From assembly GCA_938023735.1 (NCBI GenBank), contig CALJDK010000139.1:1-39362 (forward strand): a stretch of 39,362 bases of DNA, given 5' to 3'. The position numbers and the translations under genes were made by a program. Source of the DNA: an uncultured Acidimicrobiales bacterium (lineage in GTDB: Bacteria; Actinomycetota; Acidimicrobiia; Acidimicrobiales; SHLQ01). Shown one piece after another: positions 14,491-23,426 of the stretch. The notes under the pieces are model-generated. The model was not told the DNA's origin. It searched no databases and was given only the letters and a program-made list of their open reading frames with translations. Position 1 is the first letter of the stretch. Each line of letters starts with the position of its first letter.

Positions 14491-15489
14491 ATGGCCAACA
14501 TCCTCAAAGACACGCTCGACGAACGCGGAACCCTGGTTATCGACGGTGCCATGGGAACTCAGCTGTTCGCTCGCGGTCTCATGTCGGGCGACTCGCCCGA
14601 ACCCTGGAACGTCGACCACCCCGATCGGGTGCAGGAAGTCCACGACGCCTACGTCGCTGCGGGCTCCGACATCATCCTCACCAATACCTTTGGCGGCAAC
14701 GCCAATCGGCTAAAGCTTCACAACCTTCAGGACCGGGTTCACGAATTCAACAAGGCTGGCGCCGAAGTTGCCCGCCGATCGGCCGACGCAGTCGACCGCA
14801 CCGTGCTTGTCGCTGGTTCGATGGGACCCACCGGCGACCTGTTCGAACCAATGGGTGATCTCAACCACGCATTGGCAGTCGAATCATTTACCGCGCAGGC
14901 CCAGGGTCTTGTCGATGGTGGTGCCGACATCTTGTGGATTGAAACCATGAGCGACCTGGCCGAGGTGCGAGCTGCCGTCGAAGCCGCATTGTCGGTTGGC
15001 GGCGACGTCCCGGTGTGCACGACGCTGTCGTTCGACACCAAGGGGCGCTCGATGATGGGCGTAACGCCTCGTCAGGCAGTGCGAGAGATATCAGAGATGG
15101 GCGTAACCGCCATCGGCGGCAACTGCGGTAACGGCCTTGACGAGATCGAAGGCGTTATCAACCAGATGCACGACGCGCTTCCCGATGCCATCCTCATCGC
15201 CAAAGCCAACGCTGGCATCCCCAAATGGATCGGCGACGAGCTCTACTACGACGGCAACCCACAACTGATGGCCGAGTACGCCCAGCGTGCCCGGTCGCTT
15301 GGCGCCAAGATCATCGGCGGTTGCTGCGGAAGTGGCCCCGAACACATCGAAGCCATGGCCGCCGCACTCAGCCCCGAAGCGTCTCCAATCACCGTGGCCC
15401 GCGGCTTTGAGATCCCCGATGAGAAGGACGCCCCGCCACAAGAGGGCGGCCGAACCCGCTCGGGTCGCCGTCGCCGGTCTGCCAGCTAA
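14491..15489 (+). CDS. Zinc-dependent homocysteine S-methyltransferase (betaine-homocysteine type)
   Basis: This 332-residue enzyme transfers a methyl group from a donor such as betaine or S-methylmethionine to homocysteine, making methionine. VIDGAMGTQLFARGL (16-30), TNTFGGNANRLKLH (64-77) and VAGSMGPTGDLFEPMGDL (107-124) are family hallmarks. The zinc ligands are Cys212 (GGNCGNG) and Cys278-Cys279 (GGCCGSGPEHI). The ATG at 14491 fits the family start (ERGTLVIDGAMGTQLF). A longer upstream frame crosses the divergent lipoprotein promoter and is rejected. The C-terminus adds a basic tail GGRTRSGRRRRSAS. The donor cannot be decided from sequence. It is followed after 28 bases by the sigma factor gene. 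Confidence 0.85.
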   Translation: MANILKDTLDERGTLVIDGAMGTQLFARGLMSGDSPEPWNVDHPDRVQEVHDAYVAAGSDIILTNTFGGNANRLKLHNLQDRVHEFNKAGAEVARRSADAVDRTVLVAGSMGPTGDLFEPMGDLNHALAVESFTAQAQGLVDGGADILWIETMSDLAEVRAAVEAALSVGGDVPVCTTLSFDTKGRSMMGVTPRQAVREISEMGVTAIGGNCGNGLDEIEGVINQMHDALPDAILIAKANAGIPKWIGDELYYDGNPQLMAEYAQRARSLGAKIIGGCCGSGPEHIEAMAAALSPEASPITVARGFEIPDEKDAPPQEGGRTRSGRRRRSAS

Positions 15490-15502
15490 CTTTCGGATCC
15501 GC

Positions 15503-15508
15503 TAGATT
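15503..15508 (+). promoter_or_regulatory. -10 box TAGATT before the sigma factor gene
   Basis: TAGATT ends 9 bases before the ATG at 15518, and no Shine-Dalgarno sequence is visible. This fits a very short or absent leader. Confidence 0.4.
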
Positions 15509-15517
15509 CGAAGCCAT

Positions 15518-16135
15518 ATGGCAGATCAAGCCGACTTTGCCGAGCAGGCAATGCCGCTCATGGACGGACTCTACGGAGCCGCCCTCCGCATGACCCGAAA
15601 CCCGGCCGACGCCGAGGATCTGGTGCAAGAGGCCTACCTGAAGGCGTATCGCGGTTTCGGTGGGTTCGAAGCAGGAACCAACCTTAAGGCGTGGATGTAT
15701 CGCATCCTCACCAACACCTACATCAACATTTATCGCAAGAAGCAGCGGCGGCCTCACGAGACCGACCTTGGCGAGGTAGAGGATCTCTACCTTTACCGCC
15801 GGCTCGGCGGACTCGAAGCCGCTCGCACCGGTCGAAGTGCCGAAGATCTGTTGATGGATACCTTCGCCGAAGCCGAGATTGTCGATGCTCTCGAAGCGCT
15901 TCCCGAGAACTATCGCATGGCCGTTTTACTGGCCGATGTTGAGGAGTTTTCCTACAAAGAGATCGCCGAAATATTGGATGTGCCGATCGGAACGGTGATG
16001 AGTCGTCTGCATCGTGGAAGAAAAGCGATGCAAAAGTCGTTGTTCGAGTTCGCCGAGTCGCGCGGACTCTTGCCCGACACGGCCGTTGAAGCAGAAGTAA
16101 TCGATTTACAGCCTGAAGACGAGGTTCGATCATGA
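15518..16135 (+). CDS. sigR: ECF sigma factor, SigR/SigH type (thiol-oxidative stress)
   Basis: This 205-residue sigma factor has region 2 at about 17-77 ([58 protein letters not shown]) and region 4 at about 122-176 ([49 protein letters not shown]). The first region matches the actinobacterial SigR/SigH group, which directs thioredoxin, mycothiol and proteostasis genes under disulfide stress. Its last four bases overlap the anti-sigma start (ATGA), so the two are translationally coupled, which keeps their stoichiometry. Unlike the region at 9.1-9.5 kb, this sigma gene is intact. The assignment to SigR comes from the sequence and the partner gene together. Confidence 0.88.
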   Translation: MADQADFAEQAMPLMDGLYGAALRMTRNPADAEDLVQEAYLKAYRGFGGFEAGTNLKAWMYRILTNTYINIYRKKQRRPHETDLGEVEDLYLYRRLGGLEAARTGRSAEDLLMDTFAEAEIVDALEALPENYRMAVLLADVEEFSYKEIAEILDVPIGTVMSRLHRGRKAMQKSLFEFAESRGLLPDTAVEAEVIDLQPEDEVRS

Positions 16136-16413
16136 GCGGTGACGCAAAGGGAATGGGCGACGACGAGCAGGTGCCGGTGGCCGAGCTCAGCGACGACCCC
16201 TGTTTCGATGCCATCAACATGCTCAACTACTACCTCGACCAGGAACTGACCGAGACGATCCGGGCAACCATCACTCGCCACATCGAGAGTTGCCACGGTT
16301 GTCTAAAAACCTACGAGTTTCACACCGAGCTTCGTGTTGTCGTTCAGCGACGAACGGTCACCCGAGTGCCCGATGACTTGCGGGCGCGAATCGCCCGCGA
16401 AATTGGTCAATAG
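16132..16413 (+). CDS. rsrA: Zinc-binding redox anti-sigma factor (RsrA/RshA type)
   Basis: This 93-residue ZAS-domain anti-sigma factor has HIESCHGC (His50-x3-Cys54-x2-Cys57), the redox zinc site of RsrA. Cys24 in DDPCFDA is the fourth ligand. In the known system, oxidation joins Cys residues, zinc leaves and SigR is freed. [24 protein letters not shown] matches the family around the site. The ATG overlaps the sigR stop by four bases. This supports a sigR-rsrA operon, perhaps self-activated. Confidence 0.9.
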   Translation: MSGDAKGMGDDEQVPVAELSDDPCFDAINMLNYYLDQELTETIRATITRHIESCHGCLKTYEFHTELRVVVQRRTVTRVPDDLRARIAREIGQ

Positions 16414-16464
16414 ATTTTCTGTTTTTCGGGGAACTTTCTCTGTGTGAGGTGTGGTTAGTAATGC

Positions 16465-16617
16465 ATGGGCACCTCAACATCCTCTCCAAGCACTGAAACC
16501 CGCATCTGCCTCGACGACGAGTGCAACACTCGGCTGTCTCGTTACAACGAGTACAACTATTGCTCGTTGCATCAGCCAATGGTCACGCCACGAACCCGCG
16601 GTCGAATAATCGACTAG
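16465..16617 (+). CDS. 50-residue Cys/His zinc-finger-like protein
   Basis: The ATG at 16465 opens a 50-residue frame: MGTSTSSPSTETRICLDDEC, then NTRLSRYNEYNYCSLHQP, then VTPRTRGRIID. The spacing Cys-x4-Cys-x12-Cys-x2-His, with the LSRYN..YC..H motif, looks like a small zinc-binding module. The motif also resembles Cys-rich segments in actinobacterial DNA-binding proteins, though that is recall only. No clear ribosome site or -10 box was found, so expression is uncertain. It lies just after rsrA in the same direction, and its stop codon abuts a phased repeat array. No function is known. Confidence 0.55.
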   Translation: MGTSTSSPSTETRICLDDECNTRLSRYNEYNYCSLHQPMVTPRTRGRIID

Positions 16618-16660
16618 CAGTCTCTTGGCAGTCTCCTAGAAGTGTCGTTGCAGTCTCCTT
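16617..16660 (+). repeat. Four 11-bp phased direct repeats (GCAGTCTCCTN)
   Basis: Units start at 16617, 16628, 16639 and 16650: GCAGTCTCTTG, GCAGTCTCCTA, GAAGTGTCGTT and GCAGTCTCCTT. Three are near identical and one is degenerate. The period matches one DNA helix turn. They occupy about -92 to -49 relative to the next ATG, where an activator would bind. Confidence 0.65.
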
Positions 16661-16694
16661 GTACTGCGACCCGCACCGTTGCGCTCTCAGCAGA

Positions 16695-16700
16695 TACAAT
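16695..16700 (+). promoter_or_regulatory. -10 box TACAAT before the 43-residue membrane protein
   Basis: TACAAT ends 8 bases before the ATG at 16709 and is the best -10 match in this gap. No proper -35 box is seen at the usual distance, so it may depend on an activator, possibly one binding the 11-bp repeats. Confidence 0.5.
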
Positions 16701-16708
16701 CTGGTTCC

Positions 16709-16840
16709 ATGTACACCCTTGCTGTTGTCTGGCACTTCTGGATCGCTGTGGTTCTCGCTGCGGGTGCGATCTTTGCGGTAATCGCACTTCTTCTTGGCTA
16801 CTTTGCGGCGGTAAGCCGCACCCGTTACGAAAAGAAGTGA
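16709..16840 (+). CDS. 43-residue single-pass membrane protein
   Basis: The frame MYTLAVVWHFWIAVVLAAGA, IFAVIALLLGYFAAVSRTRY, EKK is one long hydrophobic helix (about 4-33) ending in a positively charged tail, as in tail-in small membrane proteins. A TACAAT box is 8 bases upstream. It is too short for usual gene finders. It lies 8 bases before the zincin gene, so the two may be co-transcribed. No family is recognised. Confidence 0.6.
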   Translation: MYTLAVVWHFWIAVVLAAGAIFAVIALLLGYFAAVSRTRYEKK

Positions 16841-16848
16841 TTTCCTAA

Positions 16849-17922
16849 ATGGCCGATCCAGTCGACTGGAAGATGGCCCGTCGTGTTGCCAGCAAAGTGG
16901 CGGCCCGGCAGCCGTTTGCCGACACCTACCTCGACGATCAGATCGTCGCCGATTTCGACGAGTTCACGGCTCAAGCCGAGCAGCTCGTCGGCGAGGCGAC
17001 CGGTCTGTGGTCCACCAGCGGTGAAGCCCGTGCCCGGGTGGCTGGGCGCGACATGTGGATCGACGCCAACATCGCGTCCTTTCAACGTCTCCTCCGCCCG
17101 TTGCTCGACAAAATGGGCGACAAGATGGACGACGGCATTATGGCGCCGGTTGGTGCCAAGGTTGCCGGAGCCGAACTCGGCGCGATGCTCGGCTGGATGT
17201 CGTCGCGGGTTCTCGGCCAGTACGACCTGTTGGTCATCGAGGACGAGAACCCCGAAGACCAGGACATCGTCTACTACGTCGGCCCCAACGTCGTTGGACT
17301 CGAACGCAAGTTTGCGTTCGATACCCGCGAGTTCCGCCTGTGGCTTGCCCTTCACGAAGTCACTCATCGCGCCCAGTTCACGGGTATTCCCTGGCTGCGC
17401 GAACACTTCCTCGGTCTGGTGCAGGGCACGATGGACTCGGTCGATCCCGATCCCCAGCGTTTCCTCGATGGGCTCAAACGCGGTGTCGACCTGAAACGGG
17501 CCGGCGAAGACCCTCTGGCCGACGGGGGCCTCATGGGTCTGATGGCTTCCGATGCACAGCGTGAGGTTCTCGATCAGGTTGCCGGTTTGATGAGCCTGCT
17601 CGAAGGCCACGGCGACGTCACCATGGATCGCGCCGGCGCCGATCAGATTCCTAGCCAAGAACGCTTTGGTCGGGTTCTTCGTGGCCGTCGCCAAGGCACC
17701 CGCGGCTTTATGAAGATGTTCCAACGCATCATGGGCATCGACGCCAAGATCATGCAGTACCAGCAGGGCGAGGATTTCATCGAAGCTGTCGAATCAGCGG
17801 GAGGCCCCGAGATGCTCGACCTGGCATGGCTCGGTCCCGAGAATCTTCCTGTCATCGACGAAATCCGCGATCCAAAGCTGTGGATCGCCCGCATGGAGCA
17901 AGCCCAACCCGAGATTGCGTAG
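16849..17922 (+). CDS. Zincin_2-family putative zinc metalloprotease (DUF2342)
   Basis: This 357-residue protein holds HEVTH (169-173), the zincin HExxH signature, with RAQFTGIPWLREHF directly after and a downstream Glu in LLEGHGDVTMD as a likely third ligand. DVDWKMARRVASKVAAR-type start and LGWMSSRVLGQYDLLV are typical of the actinobacterial family named coenzyme F420 biosynthesis-associated or zincin_2. Its enzymatic target is not established. In actinobacteria it commonly sits directly upstream of tilS, as here (9 bases), where it probably shares the transcript. There is no signal peptide, so it is probably cytoplasmic. Confidence 0.85.
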   Translation: MADPVDWKMARRVASKVAARQPFADTYLDDQIVADFDEFTAQAEQLVGEATGLWSTSGEARARVAGRDMWIDANIASFQRLLRPLLDKMGDKMDDGIMAPVGAKVAGAELGAMLGWMSSRVLGQYDLLVIEDENPEDQDIVYYVGPNVVGLERKFAFDTREFRLWLALHEVTHRAQFTGIPWLREHFLGLVQGTMDSVDPDPQRFLDGLKRGVDLKRAGEDPLADGGLMGLMASDAQREVLDQVAGLMSLLEGHGDVTMDRAGADQIPSQERFGRVLRGRRQGTRGFMKMFQRIMGIDAKIMQYQQGEDFIEAVESAGGPEMLDLAWLGPENLPVIDEIRDPKLWIARMEQAQPEIA

Positions 17923-17931
17923 CCCTCGGCG

Positions 17932-18855
17932 GTGTCGGTCGACGACCCCTCCGTCCAGGCGCCCCTCGTCGACGACCCGTTCGTTCACGAGCTGGTCAGT
18001 CGATGTTCGTTTCCTGCTCCGGCAACCCCGGTGGTGTGTGCGGTTTCGGGTGGTCCCGATTCGGTAGCGCTGTTGTTGTTGGCGATTGCCGCGGGATGCA
18101 AGCCCACGGCGATTCATGTCGATCATGGCCTGCGCCCTGGCTCGGCCGACGAAGCCGATATCGTGTGCCGCATCGCCCAGCGGTTCGGCGCCGAGTTCAT
18201 CAGCGAAACGGTGGTGGTCGAGCCGGGAGCAAATCTTGAGGCTCGCGCTCGCGAAGCTCGCTACGGGGTACTCCCGCCCGAATCGCTGCTCGGGCACACT
18301 GCGGACGATCAGGCCGAAACCATGCTGCTCAACCTGCTTCGAGGCGCGGGCCCGATGGGAATGGCCGGTATGGCCTACGACGCTCGACGACCGATCCTTT
18401 CGCTGCGTCGAGCAGACACTCACCAACTATGTCAACGGCTCGGCGTCGAGGTGTTTACCGATCCTTCCAACGGCGACCCAATGTTTCGCCGCAACCGCGT
18501 CCGCAACGAACTGTTGCCGCTCCTCGACCACATCGCCGATCGCGATGTCGCCCCGCTGCTGGCATCGCAAGCGCCGCTGTTTGGCGAGCAGGCAAGGTTC
18601 TTGGTCGAGCTTGCCAGCGACATCGACCCCACCGACTGCGACGCCCTGCGATCAGCGACTCCCGTGTTGGCGCAGACCCGGATTCGCACGTGGCTTCGCG
18701 AGGAGACGTCGATGGAACACCCGGTCGACCATGCGTCGGTTCAGCGAGTCCTCGATGTTGTCCATGGAGTGCACAAGGCAACCGAGGTCGTTGGTGGCTG
18801 GAGGGTCCGCCGGTCTTCTGGCCGACTTCTTCTGTCACCCCCGCAGCGCGGCTAG
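17932..18855 (+). CDS. tilS: tRNA(Ile)-lysidine synthetase
   Basis: This 307-residue enzyme attaches lysine to cytidine 34 of the tRNA-Ile that reads AUA, using ATP, in the cytoplasm. The PP-loop is SGGPDS (39-44) in VVCAVSGGPDSVALLLL. AIHVDHGLRPGSADEADIV (104-122 area) and LLGHTADDQAETMLLNLLRGAGPMGMAGM match TilS. FRRNRVRNELLPLL is the conserved element after the core. The C-terminal domains of longer TilS proteins are missing or short, as in many actinobacteria. The start is GTG at 17932; it lies 9 bases after the zincin gene. The stop overlaps a TAGGGT box before hpt. Confidence 0.92.
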   Translation: MSVDDPSVQAPLVDDPFVHELVSRCSFPAPATPVVCAVSGGPDSVALLLLAIAAGCKPTAIHVDHGLRPGSADEADIVCRIAQRFGAEFISETVVVEPGANLEARAREARYGVLPPESLLGHTADDQAETMLLNLLRGAGPMGMAGMAYDARRPILSLRRADTHQLCQRLGVEVFTDPSNGDPMFRRNRVRNELLPLLDHIADRDVAPLLASQAPLFGEQARFLVELASDIDPTDCDALRSATPVLAQTRIRTWLREETSMEHPVDHASVQRVLDVVHGVHKATEVVGGWRVRRSSGRLLLSPPQRG

Positions 18856-18866
18856 GGTCACCTTTC

Positions 18867-19424
18867 GTGTCAGATGCCCCTCAGAAATTGACCGAATCCC
18901 CCGACGTCGGCGATGTCCTCGTCAGCGAAGACGACATCAGGAAGCGGGTGGCCGAACTCGGCGCGCAAATCACTGCCGACTATCAAGGCCGGCCGCTCCT
19001 GCTCATCGGCGTCCTCAAGGGCGCCTTCATGTTCATGGCCGACCTGTCTCGAGCCATCGACCTGCCGCTCGAAGTCGACTTCATGGCGGTGAGTTCGTAC
19101 GGCAACAGCACCAAGTCGAGTGGCATTGTCCGAATCGTGAAAGATCTCGACCTAGAGCTCGACGGCCGCGACGTGTTGGTGGTTGAAGATATTCTCGACA
19201 CCGGACTCACGCTCAACTATCTGCGGAAGAACCTGCTGAACCGCAACCCCGCCTCACTCGAGGTCTGCGCGATGTTTGTGCGAGAAGGTCGCCAGGCCCC
19301 CGAAACCGACCTGAAATACATCGGTTTCGAGATTCCGCCGACCTTTGTTGTCGGGTACGGACTCGATGCGGGCGAACAGTACCGAAATGTGCGGGAAATT
19401 CGGGCATTTGAGGGCTCCCTGTAG
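18867..19424 (+). CDS. hpt: Hypoxanthine phosphoribosyltransferase
   Basis: This 185-residue purine-salvage enzyme makes IMP or GMP from the base and PRPP. The PRPP motif is VLVVEDILDTGLTLNYL (about 97-113), and LIGVLKGAFMFMADLSRAIDLPLEVDFMAVSSYGNST is the usual N-terminal core. FVREGRQAPETDLKYIGFEIPPTFVVGYGLDAGEQYRNVREI closes the fold. The GTG at 18867 follows the tilS stop by 11 bases. TAGGGT (18853-18858) could be a second promoter 8 bases upstream. The usual MesJ/TilS-HPRT-FtsH order is kept. Confidence 0.94.
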   Translation: MSDAPQKLTESPDVGDVLVSEDDIRKRVAELGAQITADYQGRPLLLIGVLKGAFMFMADLSRAIDLPLEVDFMAVSSYGNSTKSSGIVRIVKDLDLELDGRDVLVVEDILDTGLTLNYLRKNLLNRNPASLEVCAMFVREGRQAPETDLKYIGFEIPPTFVVGYGLDAGEQYRNVREIRAFEGSL

Positions 19425-19517
19425 TTATCTCGTTCTTCGAATACCGGTAACCTGTGATTCCGCTCAAAAGAGCCGATAGGACCACGACTTGCTTTCAAAC
19501 CAAATGGATCGCGCAAC

Positions 19518-21407
19518 ATGGGCATGAAAAAGCTGTATCGCAGCGTCATTTTCTGGGTCGTGCTTGCGTTGCTGCTGGTCATCTTGCTGCAGTCGATCTT
19601 CTCCAGCGGAGACTCGCGAGAAGAGCTCAGCCTCTCGGAGTTCCGCTCGGCCCTCGCTGCTGGTGAAGTCTCCGAACTCGAGATCAAAGATCGCGACAGC
19701 GCGGTACTCGGCGAACTCGACGATGGCACCCTCTTTAAGGCGTCCTATGTGCGCGAATTTGGCGACGAACTCGTCGAAGAGATCGAAAACGCGAACCCAA
19801 AGGTCGACTACAAGGTCGACCGCCAGCAGCAGTCGATCTGGACCAGTCTCCTCTTCAGTCTTCTGCCAATTCTGCTTCTCGTTGGCATCTTCTTGTTCTT
19901 CATCAACTCGATGCAGGGCGGCGGAAGCCGGGTTATGCAGTTCGGCAAAGCCAAAGCCCGCCAGACCGGCAAGGACCAACCTAAGGTCACCTTCGCCGAC
20001 GTTGCCGGTTGCGACGAAGCGGTCCAAGAACTCGAAGAAATCAAAGACTTCCTGAAGGACCCAACCCCGTTCCAGAGCCTTGGTGCAAAGATCCCCAAGG
20101 GTGTGTTGCTCTTTGGGCCTCCCGGAACCGGAAAAACCCTGCTGGCCCGAGCGGTTGCCGGTGAGGCCGGTGTGCCCTTCTTCTCCATCTCGGGCTCAGA
20201 CTTCGTCGAGATGTTTGTGGGCGTCGGCGCCAGCCGTGTCCGCGATCTGTTCAACCAGGCCAAAGAGGCAGCTCCCGCAATCATCTTCGTCGACGAAATC
20301 GACGCCGTGGGTCGCCATCGTGGCGCAGGCCTTGGTGGCGGACACGACGAGCGCGAGCAAACCCTCAACCAGCTTCTAGTAGAGATGGACGGGTTCGATG
20401 TCACCACCGGCGTCATCCTCATCGCTGCTACCAACCGGCCCGACATTCTCGACCCGGCGCTGTTACGGCCTGGCCGTTTCGACCGTCAGATCACCGTCGA
20501 CCGTCCCGACCTCGAAGGCCGCCGCGCCATCGCCGAGGTGCACATGTTGGGCAAGCCCATCGGCCCCGATGTGTCGGCCGACATCATTGCCCGCCGTACT
20601 CCGGGCTTCACCGGTGCCGATTTGTCGAACCTGCTCAACGAAGGCGCCCTGCTCGCCGCCCGTCACGACAAGAAGCTCATCGGCGCCGAAGAGATCGAGG
20701 AAGCCATCGACCGTGTCATCGCTGGTCCCGAACGCAAGACCCGCATCATGTCCGATAAGGAGAAGCGGGTCATCGCCTACCACGAGGGCGGCCATGCGTT
20801 GGTCGGCCATGTGCTCCCCAACTGCGACCCGATTCACAAGGTTTCCATCATCGCCCGAGGCCGTGCGTTGGGTTGGACCCTTGCGCTACCCACCGAAGAC
20901 AAATACCTGAAATCTCGGTCGGAGTTGCGCGACGAATTGGCCATGCTGCTCGGTGGTCGTACCGCCGAGGAGATGATCTTCGACGACCCAACCACCGGCG
21001 CCGCAAACGACATCGAGCGGGCAACCGCTATCGCTCGGGCCATGGTCACCGAGTACGGCATGAGCGACAAGCTCGGGCCCCAACAGCTTGGTCAGAAGAA
21101 CGGCGAAGTCTTCCTCGGCAAAGAGGTTGGCCACGAAGCCAACTACAGCGACGACGTGGCTGCCATGATCGATCAGGAAGTCCAGGACATCATCGATTCG
21201 GCGCACCGCGAAGCACGCGACGTTCTCACCCTTCACCGTGTAACGCTCGACCGCCTCAGCGATGCGCTGGTCGAGAACGAAACCCTCGACGATAAAGCCC
21301 TCGCCGAGATTTGGGGCGAGATCGAGGACGTCGGCGGCACACTGGCCAGCCGTAGCCCGTCAAGCGAGCTACGCCGAGGCAGTCTTCCCGCCGCTTTCGA
21401 CGAATAG
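19518..21407 (+). CDS. ftsH: ATP-dependent zinc metalloprotease FtsH
   Basis: This 629-residue membrane-anchored AAA protease degrades misfolded or regulatory membrane and cytosolic proteins. Two transmembrane helices (about 8-28 and 108-131) flank an extracytoplasmic domain. The AAA part has Walker A GPPGTGKT (200-207), Walker B IIFVDEID (255-262), the second region of homology and the arginine-finger segment [10 protein letters not shown]. The protease part has HEGGH (422-426) with a later Asp ligand. Length is normal and the C-terminus is short. A second ATG lies 6 bases in. It begins 93 bases after hpt and 89 bases before the folE start region, so folE may have its own promoter. Confidence 0.96.
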   Translation: MGMKKLYRSVIFWVVLALLLVILLQSIFSSGDSREELSLSEFRSALAAGEVSELEIKDRDSAVLGELDDGTLFKASYVREFGDELVEEIENANPKVDYKVDRQQQSIWTSLLFSLLPILLLVGIFLFFINSMQGGGSRVMQFGKAKARQTGKDQPKVTFADVAGCDEAVQELEEIKDFLKDPTPFQSLGAKIPKGVLLFGPPGTGKTLLARAVAGEAGVPFFSISGSDFVEMFVGVGASRVRDLFNQAKEAAPAIIFVDEIDAVGRHRGAGLGGGHDEREQTLNQLLVEMDGFDVTTGVILIAATNRPDILDPALLRPGRFDRQITVDRPDLEGRRAIAEVHMLGKPIGPDVSADIIARRTPGFTGADLSNLLNEGALLAARHDKKLIGAEEIEEAIDRVIAGPERKTRIMSDKEKRVIAYHEGGHALVGHVLPNCDPIHKVSIIARGRALGWTLALPTEDKYLKSRSELRDELAMLLGGRTAEEMIFDDPTTGAANDIERATAIARAMVTEYGMSDKLGPQQLGQKNGEVFLGKEVGHEANYSDDVAAMIDQEVQDIIDSAHREARDVLTLHRVTLDRLSDALVENETLDDKALAEIWGEIEDVGGTLASRSPSSELRRGSLPAAFDE

Positions 21408-21528
21408 ACGAAGACTCGAATAATCGCGAAAACTCTGGACGGAGTCCGGTTTGTAGCGTCGGCCGCGGTAGACACTATTTCCGCCTACGACTATTTTGAG
21501 TCGTTCCTCTTTCGAAGGGTTGACGCAC

Positions 21529-22161
21529 TTGTCCTCCGACTCCTCAGATTCCGCTGCTTCGTTCAACGCTGACAAGCTCAAAGCCGTGCATGCGGTTGAA
21601 GTCGACCAGCCACGCATCGCTGCCGCCATTCGCGAGATCCTGGCAGCGATCGGCGAGGACCCCGACCGCGATGGTCTGCTCGACACCCCAAACCGGGTGG
21701 CCAAGATGTACGCCGAGACCTGCTCGGGCCTGCACATCGACCCGTCGCAGCACCTGCTGAAAACCTTCGACGTCGACCACGACGAGATGGTGATGGTCAA
21801 AGACATCCCCGTGTACTCAATGTGCGAGCACCACCTGTTGCCGTTCTTCGGCACTGCCCACGTGGCCTATATCCCCAAGACCAACGGTCGTATCACCGGC
21901 CTGTCGAAGATCGCTCGCGTGGTCGACGGCTATGCCAAGCGGCCCCAGGTGCAAGAGCGCCTTACCCAACAGGTGGCCGATGCCATGCGCGATGCGCTCG
22001 ACCCTCAGGGTGTGCTGGTGGTCATCGATGCCGAACATATGTGTATGTCGATGCGCGGCATCCGCAAGCCCGGCTCGAGCACGGTCACCTCTGCGGTTCA
22101 CGGTGTGTTCCGTGAAAGCCAAGCCACTCGTCTCGAGGCGATGCAGTTCATCGGTCGATGA
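21529..22161 (+). CDS. folE: GTP cyclohydrolase I
   Basis: This enzyme converts GTP to dihydroneopterin triphosphate, the first step of folate synthesis. The zinc ligands are Cys99 and His102 (MCEHHLLPF, 98-106) and Cys172 (MCMSMRG), counted from the chosen start. [37 protein letters not shown] is the N-terminal core. No ATG or GTG fits. The TTG at 21529 lies about 10 bases after the GAAGG-like site and gives 210 residues. TTG at 21496 or 21520 is possible, but these only add a Ser-rich tail. Its stop overlaps the folP start (ATGA). Confidence 0.92.
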   Translation: MSSDSSDSAASFNADKLKAVHAVEVDQPRIAAAIREILAAIGEDPDRDGLLDTPNRVAKMYAETCSGLHIDPSQHLLKTFDVDHDEMVMVKDIPVYSMCEHHLLPFFGTAHVAYIPKTNGRITGLSKIARVVDGYAKRPQVQERLTQQVADAMRDALDPQGVLVVIDAEHMCMSMRGIRKPGSSTVTSAVHGVFRESQATRLEAMQFIGR

Positions 22162-23000
22162 GCTCGGTTCTTTCGGCCGGCGACGGCCCGCCCAAGGTCA
22201 TGGGCATCGTCAACGTCACGCCCGATTCCTTCTCCGACGGCGGTCGGTTTCTCGACCATGCGGCGGCGATCGAGCACGGCCGACAGCTACTGGCCGAAGG
22301 TGCTGACTTTCTCGACATTGGCGGCGAGTCGAGCCGTCCCGGTGCGTCGAAGGTCCCCGAGCAGGAAGAGCTCGACCGGGTTATCCCAGTCATCGAAGCC
22401 CTGGCCTCAGAAGCGAGGTCGTCCAATGCCCTCGTTTCGATCGACACCATGAAGCCGGCAGTGGCTCATGCTGCAGTAGGTGCGGGTGCGTCGATCATCA
22501 ACGACGTGTCGGCCGTGCTGATCGACGTCGCAGCCGAGCACCAGGTGCCGCTGATCACCATGCATATGCGGGGCACTCCCGCAACGATGCAGGACGACCC
22601 GCAGTACGACGATGTCGTTGCCGAAGTTCACGCCGCCTTGGCCGCCACGGTGGCCCAAGCCAAGGCTGCCGGAGTTCCCGAGATCATGGTCGACCCCGGT
22701 GTCGGTTTCGGCAAAACCGCCGAGCACAACATGAGCCTGCTGGCCGCGGTCGACCGTTTCGCCGACCTCGGACCAGTACTGCTGGCCGTAAGCCGAAAGT
22801 CGTTCATTGGGGCAATCCACGGACGAAGCGACCGCACCGACGGACCTGCCGATGTCACCGATCGCCTTGAAGGGTCGTTGGCTATCGCCGTGGCCGGCGC
22901 CATGCACGGTGTCGACGTTGTGCGAGCCCATGATGTGCGAGCCACGGTGCAGGCAATGCGCGTGGTTGGTGCGAACTCGCACCCCTCGGTTGCGCTGTAG
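22158..23000 (+). CDS. folP: Dihydropteroate synthase
   Basis: This 280-residue enzyme joins dihydropterin pyrophosphate and p-aminobenzoate to form dihydropteroate, the sulfonamide target. The motifs are [26 protein letters not shown] (16-41), [15 protein letters not shown] (52-66) and [26 protein letters not shown] and [13 protein letters not shown] follow. It starts ATGA-overlapped with folE, and it ends one base before the stop of the converging RHH gene. The next fol genes (folB, folK) resume after that insertion, so the fol operon may be split into two transcripts. Confidence 0.95.
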   Translation: MSSVLSAGDGPPKVMGIVNVTPDSFSDGGRFLDHAAAIEHGRQLLAEGADFLDIGGESSRPGASKVPEQEELDRVIPVIEALASEARSSNALVSIDTMKPAVAHAAVGAGASIINDVSAVLIDVAAEHQVPLITMHMRGTPATMQDDPQYDDVVAEVHAALAATVAQAKAAGVPEIMVDPGVGFGKTAEHNMSLLAAVDRFADLGPVLLAVSRKSFIGAIHGRSDRTDGPADVTDRLEGSLAIAVAGAMHGVDVVRAHDVRATVQAMRVVGANSHPSVAL

Positions 23001-23246
23001 TTAGTTCGATTCCTCTTTGGCCAACGCAATAGCCTTGGCCGCAGTCTTCTTCTTATCGCTACCCAGTTGCACCATGGCCCGCACGATGGCCGACATCGGG
23101 GTGCGCGCCTCGTAGGCGGCGCCACGCAGCCATTCGTACTGATCGTCGGTGAGATCAAGAGTTACCCGACGCGGATACTTCTTTTCTGCCGTACTCCCCG
23201 GAGAGTTCGAAGAGGTAGCTGACTGTTTTGGAGAGTCTTTGGCCAT
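23001..23246 (-). CDS. Small ribbon-helix-helix-like protein
   Basis: This 81-residue protein has a Ser/Lys-rich tail before YPRRVTLDLTDDQYEWLRGAAYEARTPMSAIVRAMVQL (24-61). The pattern of a beta-strand followed by two helices with T.DL/L..L...A.....S...RA.V..L fits the ribbon-helix-helix fold of CopG/ParD or Arc-type DNA-binding proteins. Its C-terminal Lys-rich stretch (GSDKKKTAAKAIALAKEE) could bind DNA non-specifically. No toxin gene is adjacent, so it is probably not a toxin-antitoxin unit. It runs against folP, with no gap between the two ends. It lies in the middle of the fol series and may regulate it. Confidence 0.6.
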   Translation of the reverse strand: MAKDSPKQSATSSNSPGSTAEKKYPRRVTLDLTDDQYEWLRGAAYEARTPMSAIVRAMVQLGSDKKKTAAKAIALAKEESN

Positions 23247-23426
23247 GGGTGGTTGTCTCGCTTGCAGAATCGCAGGTAGAGGGCTGTGGATAAGTATTTC
23301 AGTAATAGGGTCCCCGTGCTATCTCAGCGCAAAATCGGGTGTTGACCGAGGGGGCGGCTTCCTTCGCTGTGCTTTTGGCGTCTACGGTAGAAAGGCCGTC
23401 GCGCACGCCAGGTAAGAGAGATTGCA

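Noticed and set aside
23001-23246. RHH gene as an antitoxin of a toxin-antitoxin pair
   Set aside because: No small toxin gene lies next to it on the same strand; neighbours are folP and the phosphatase-like gene.
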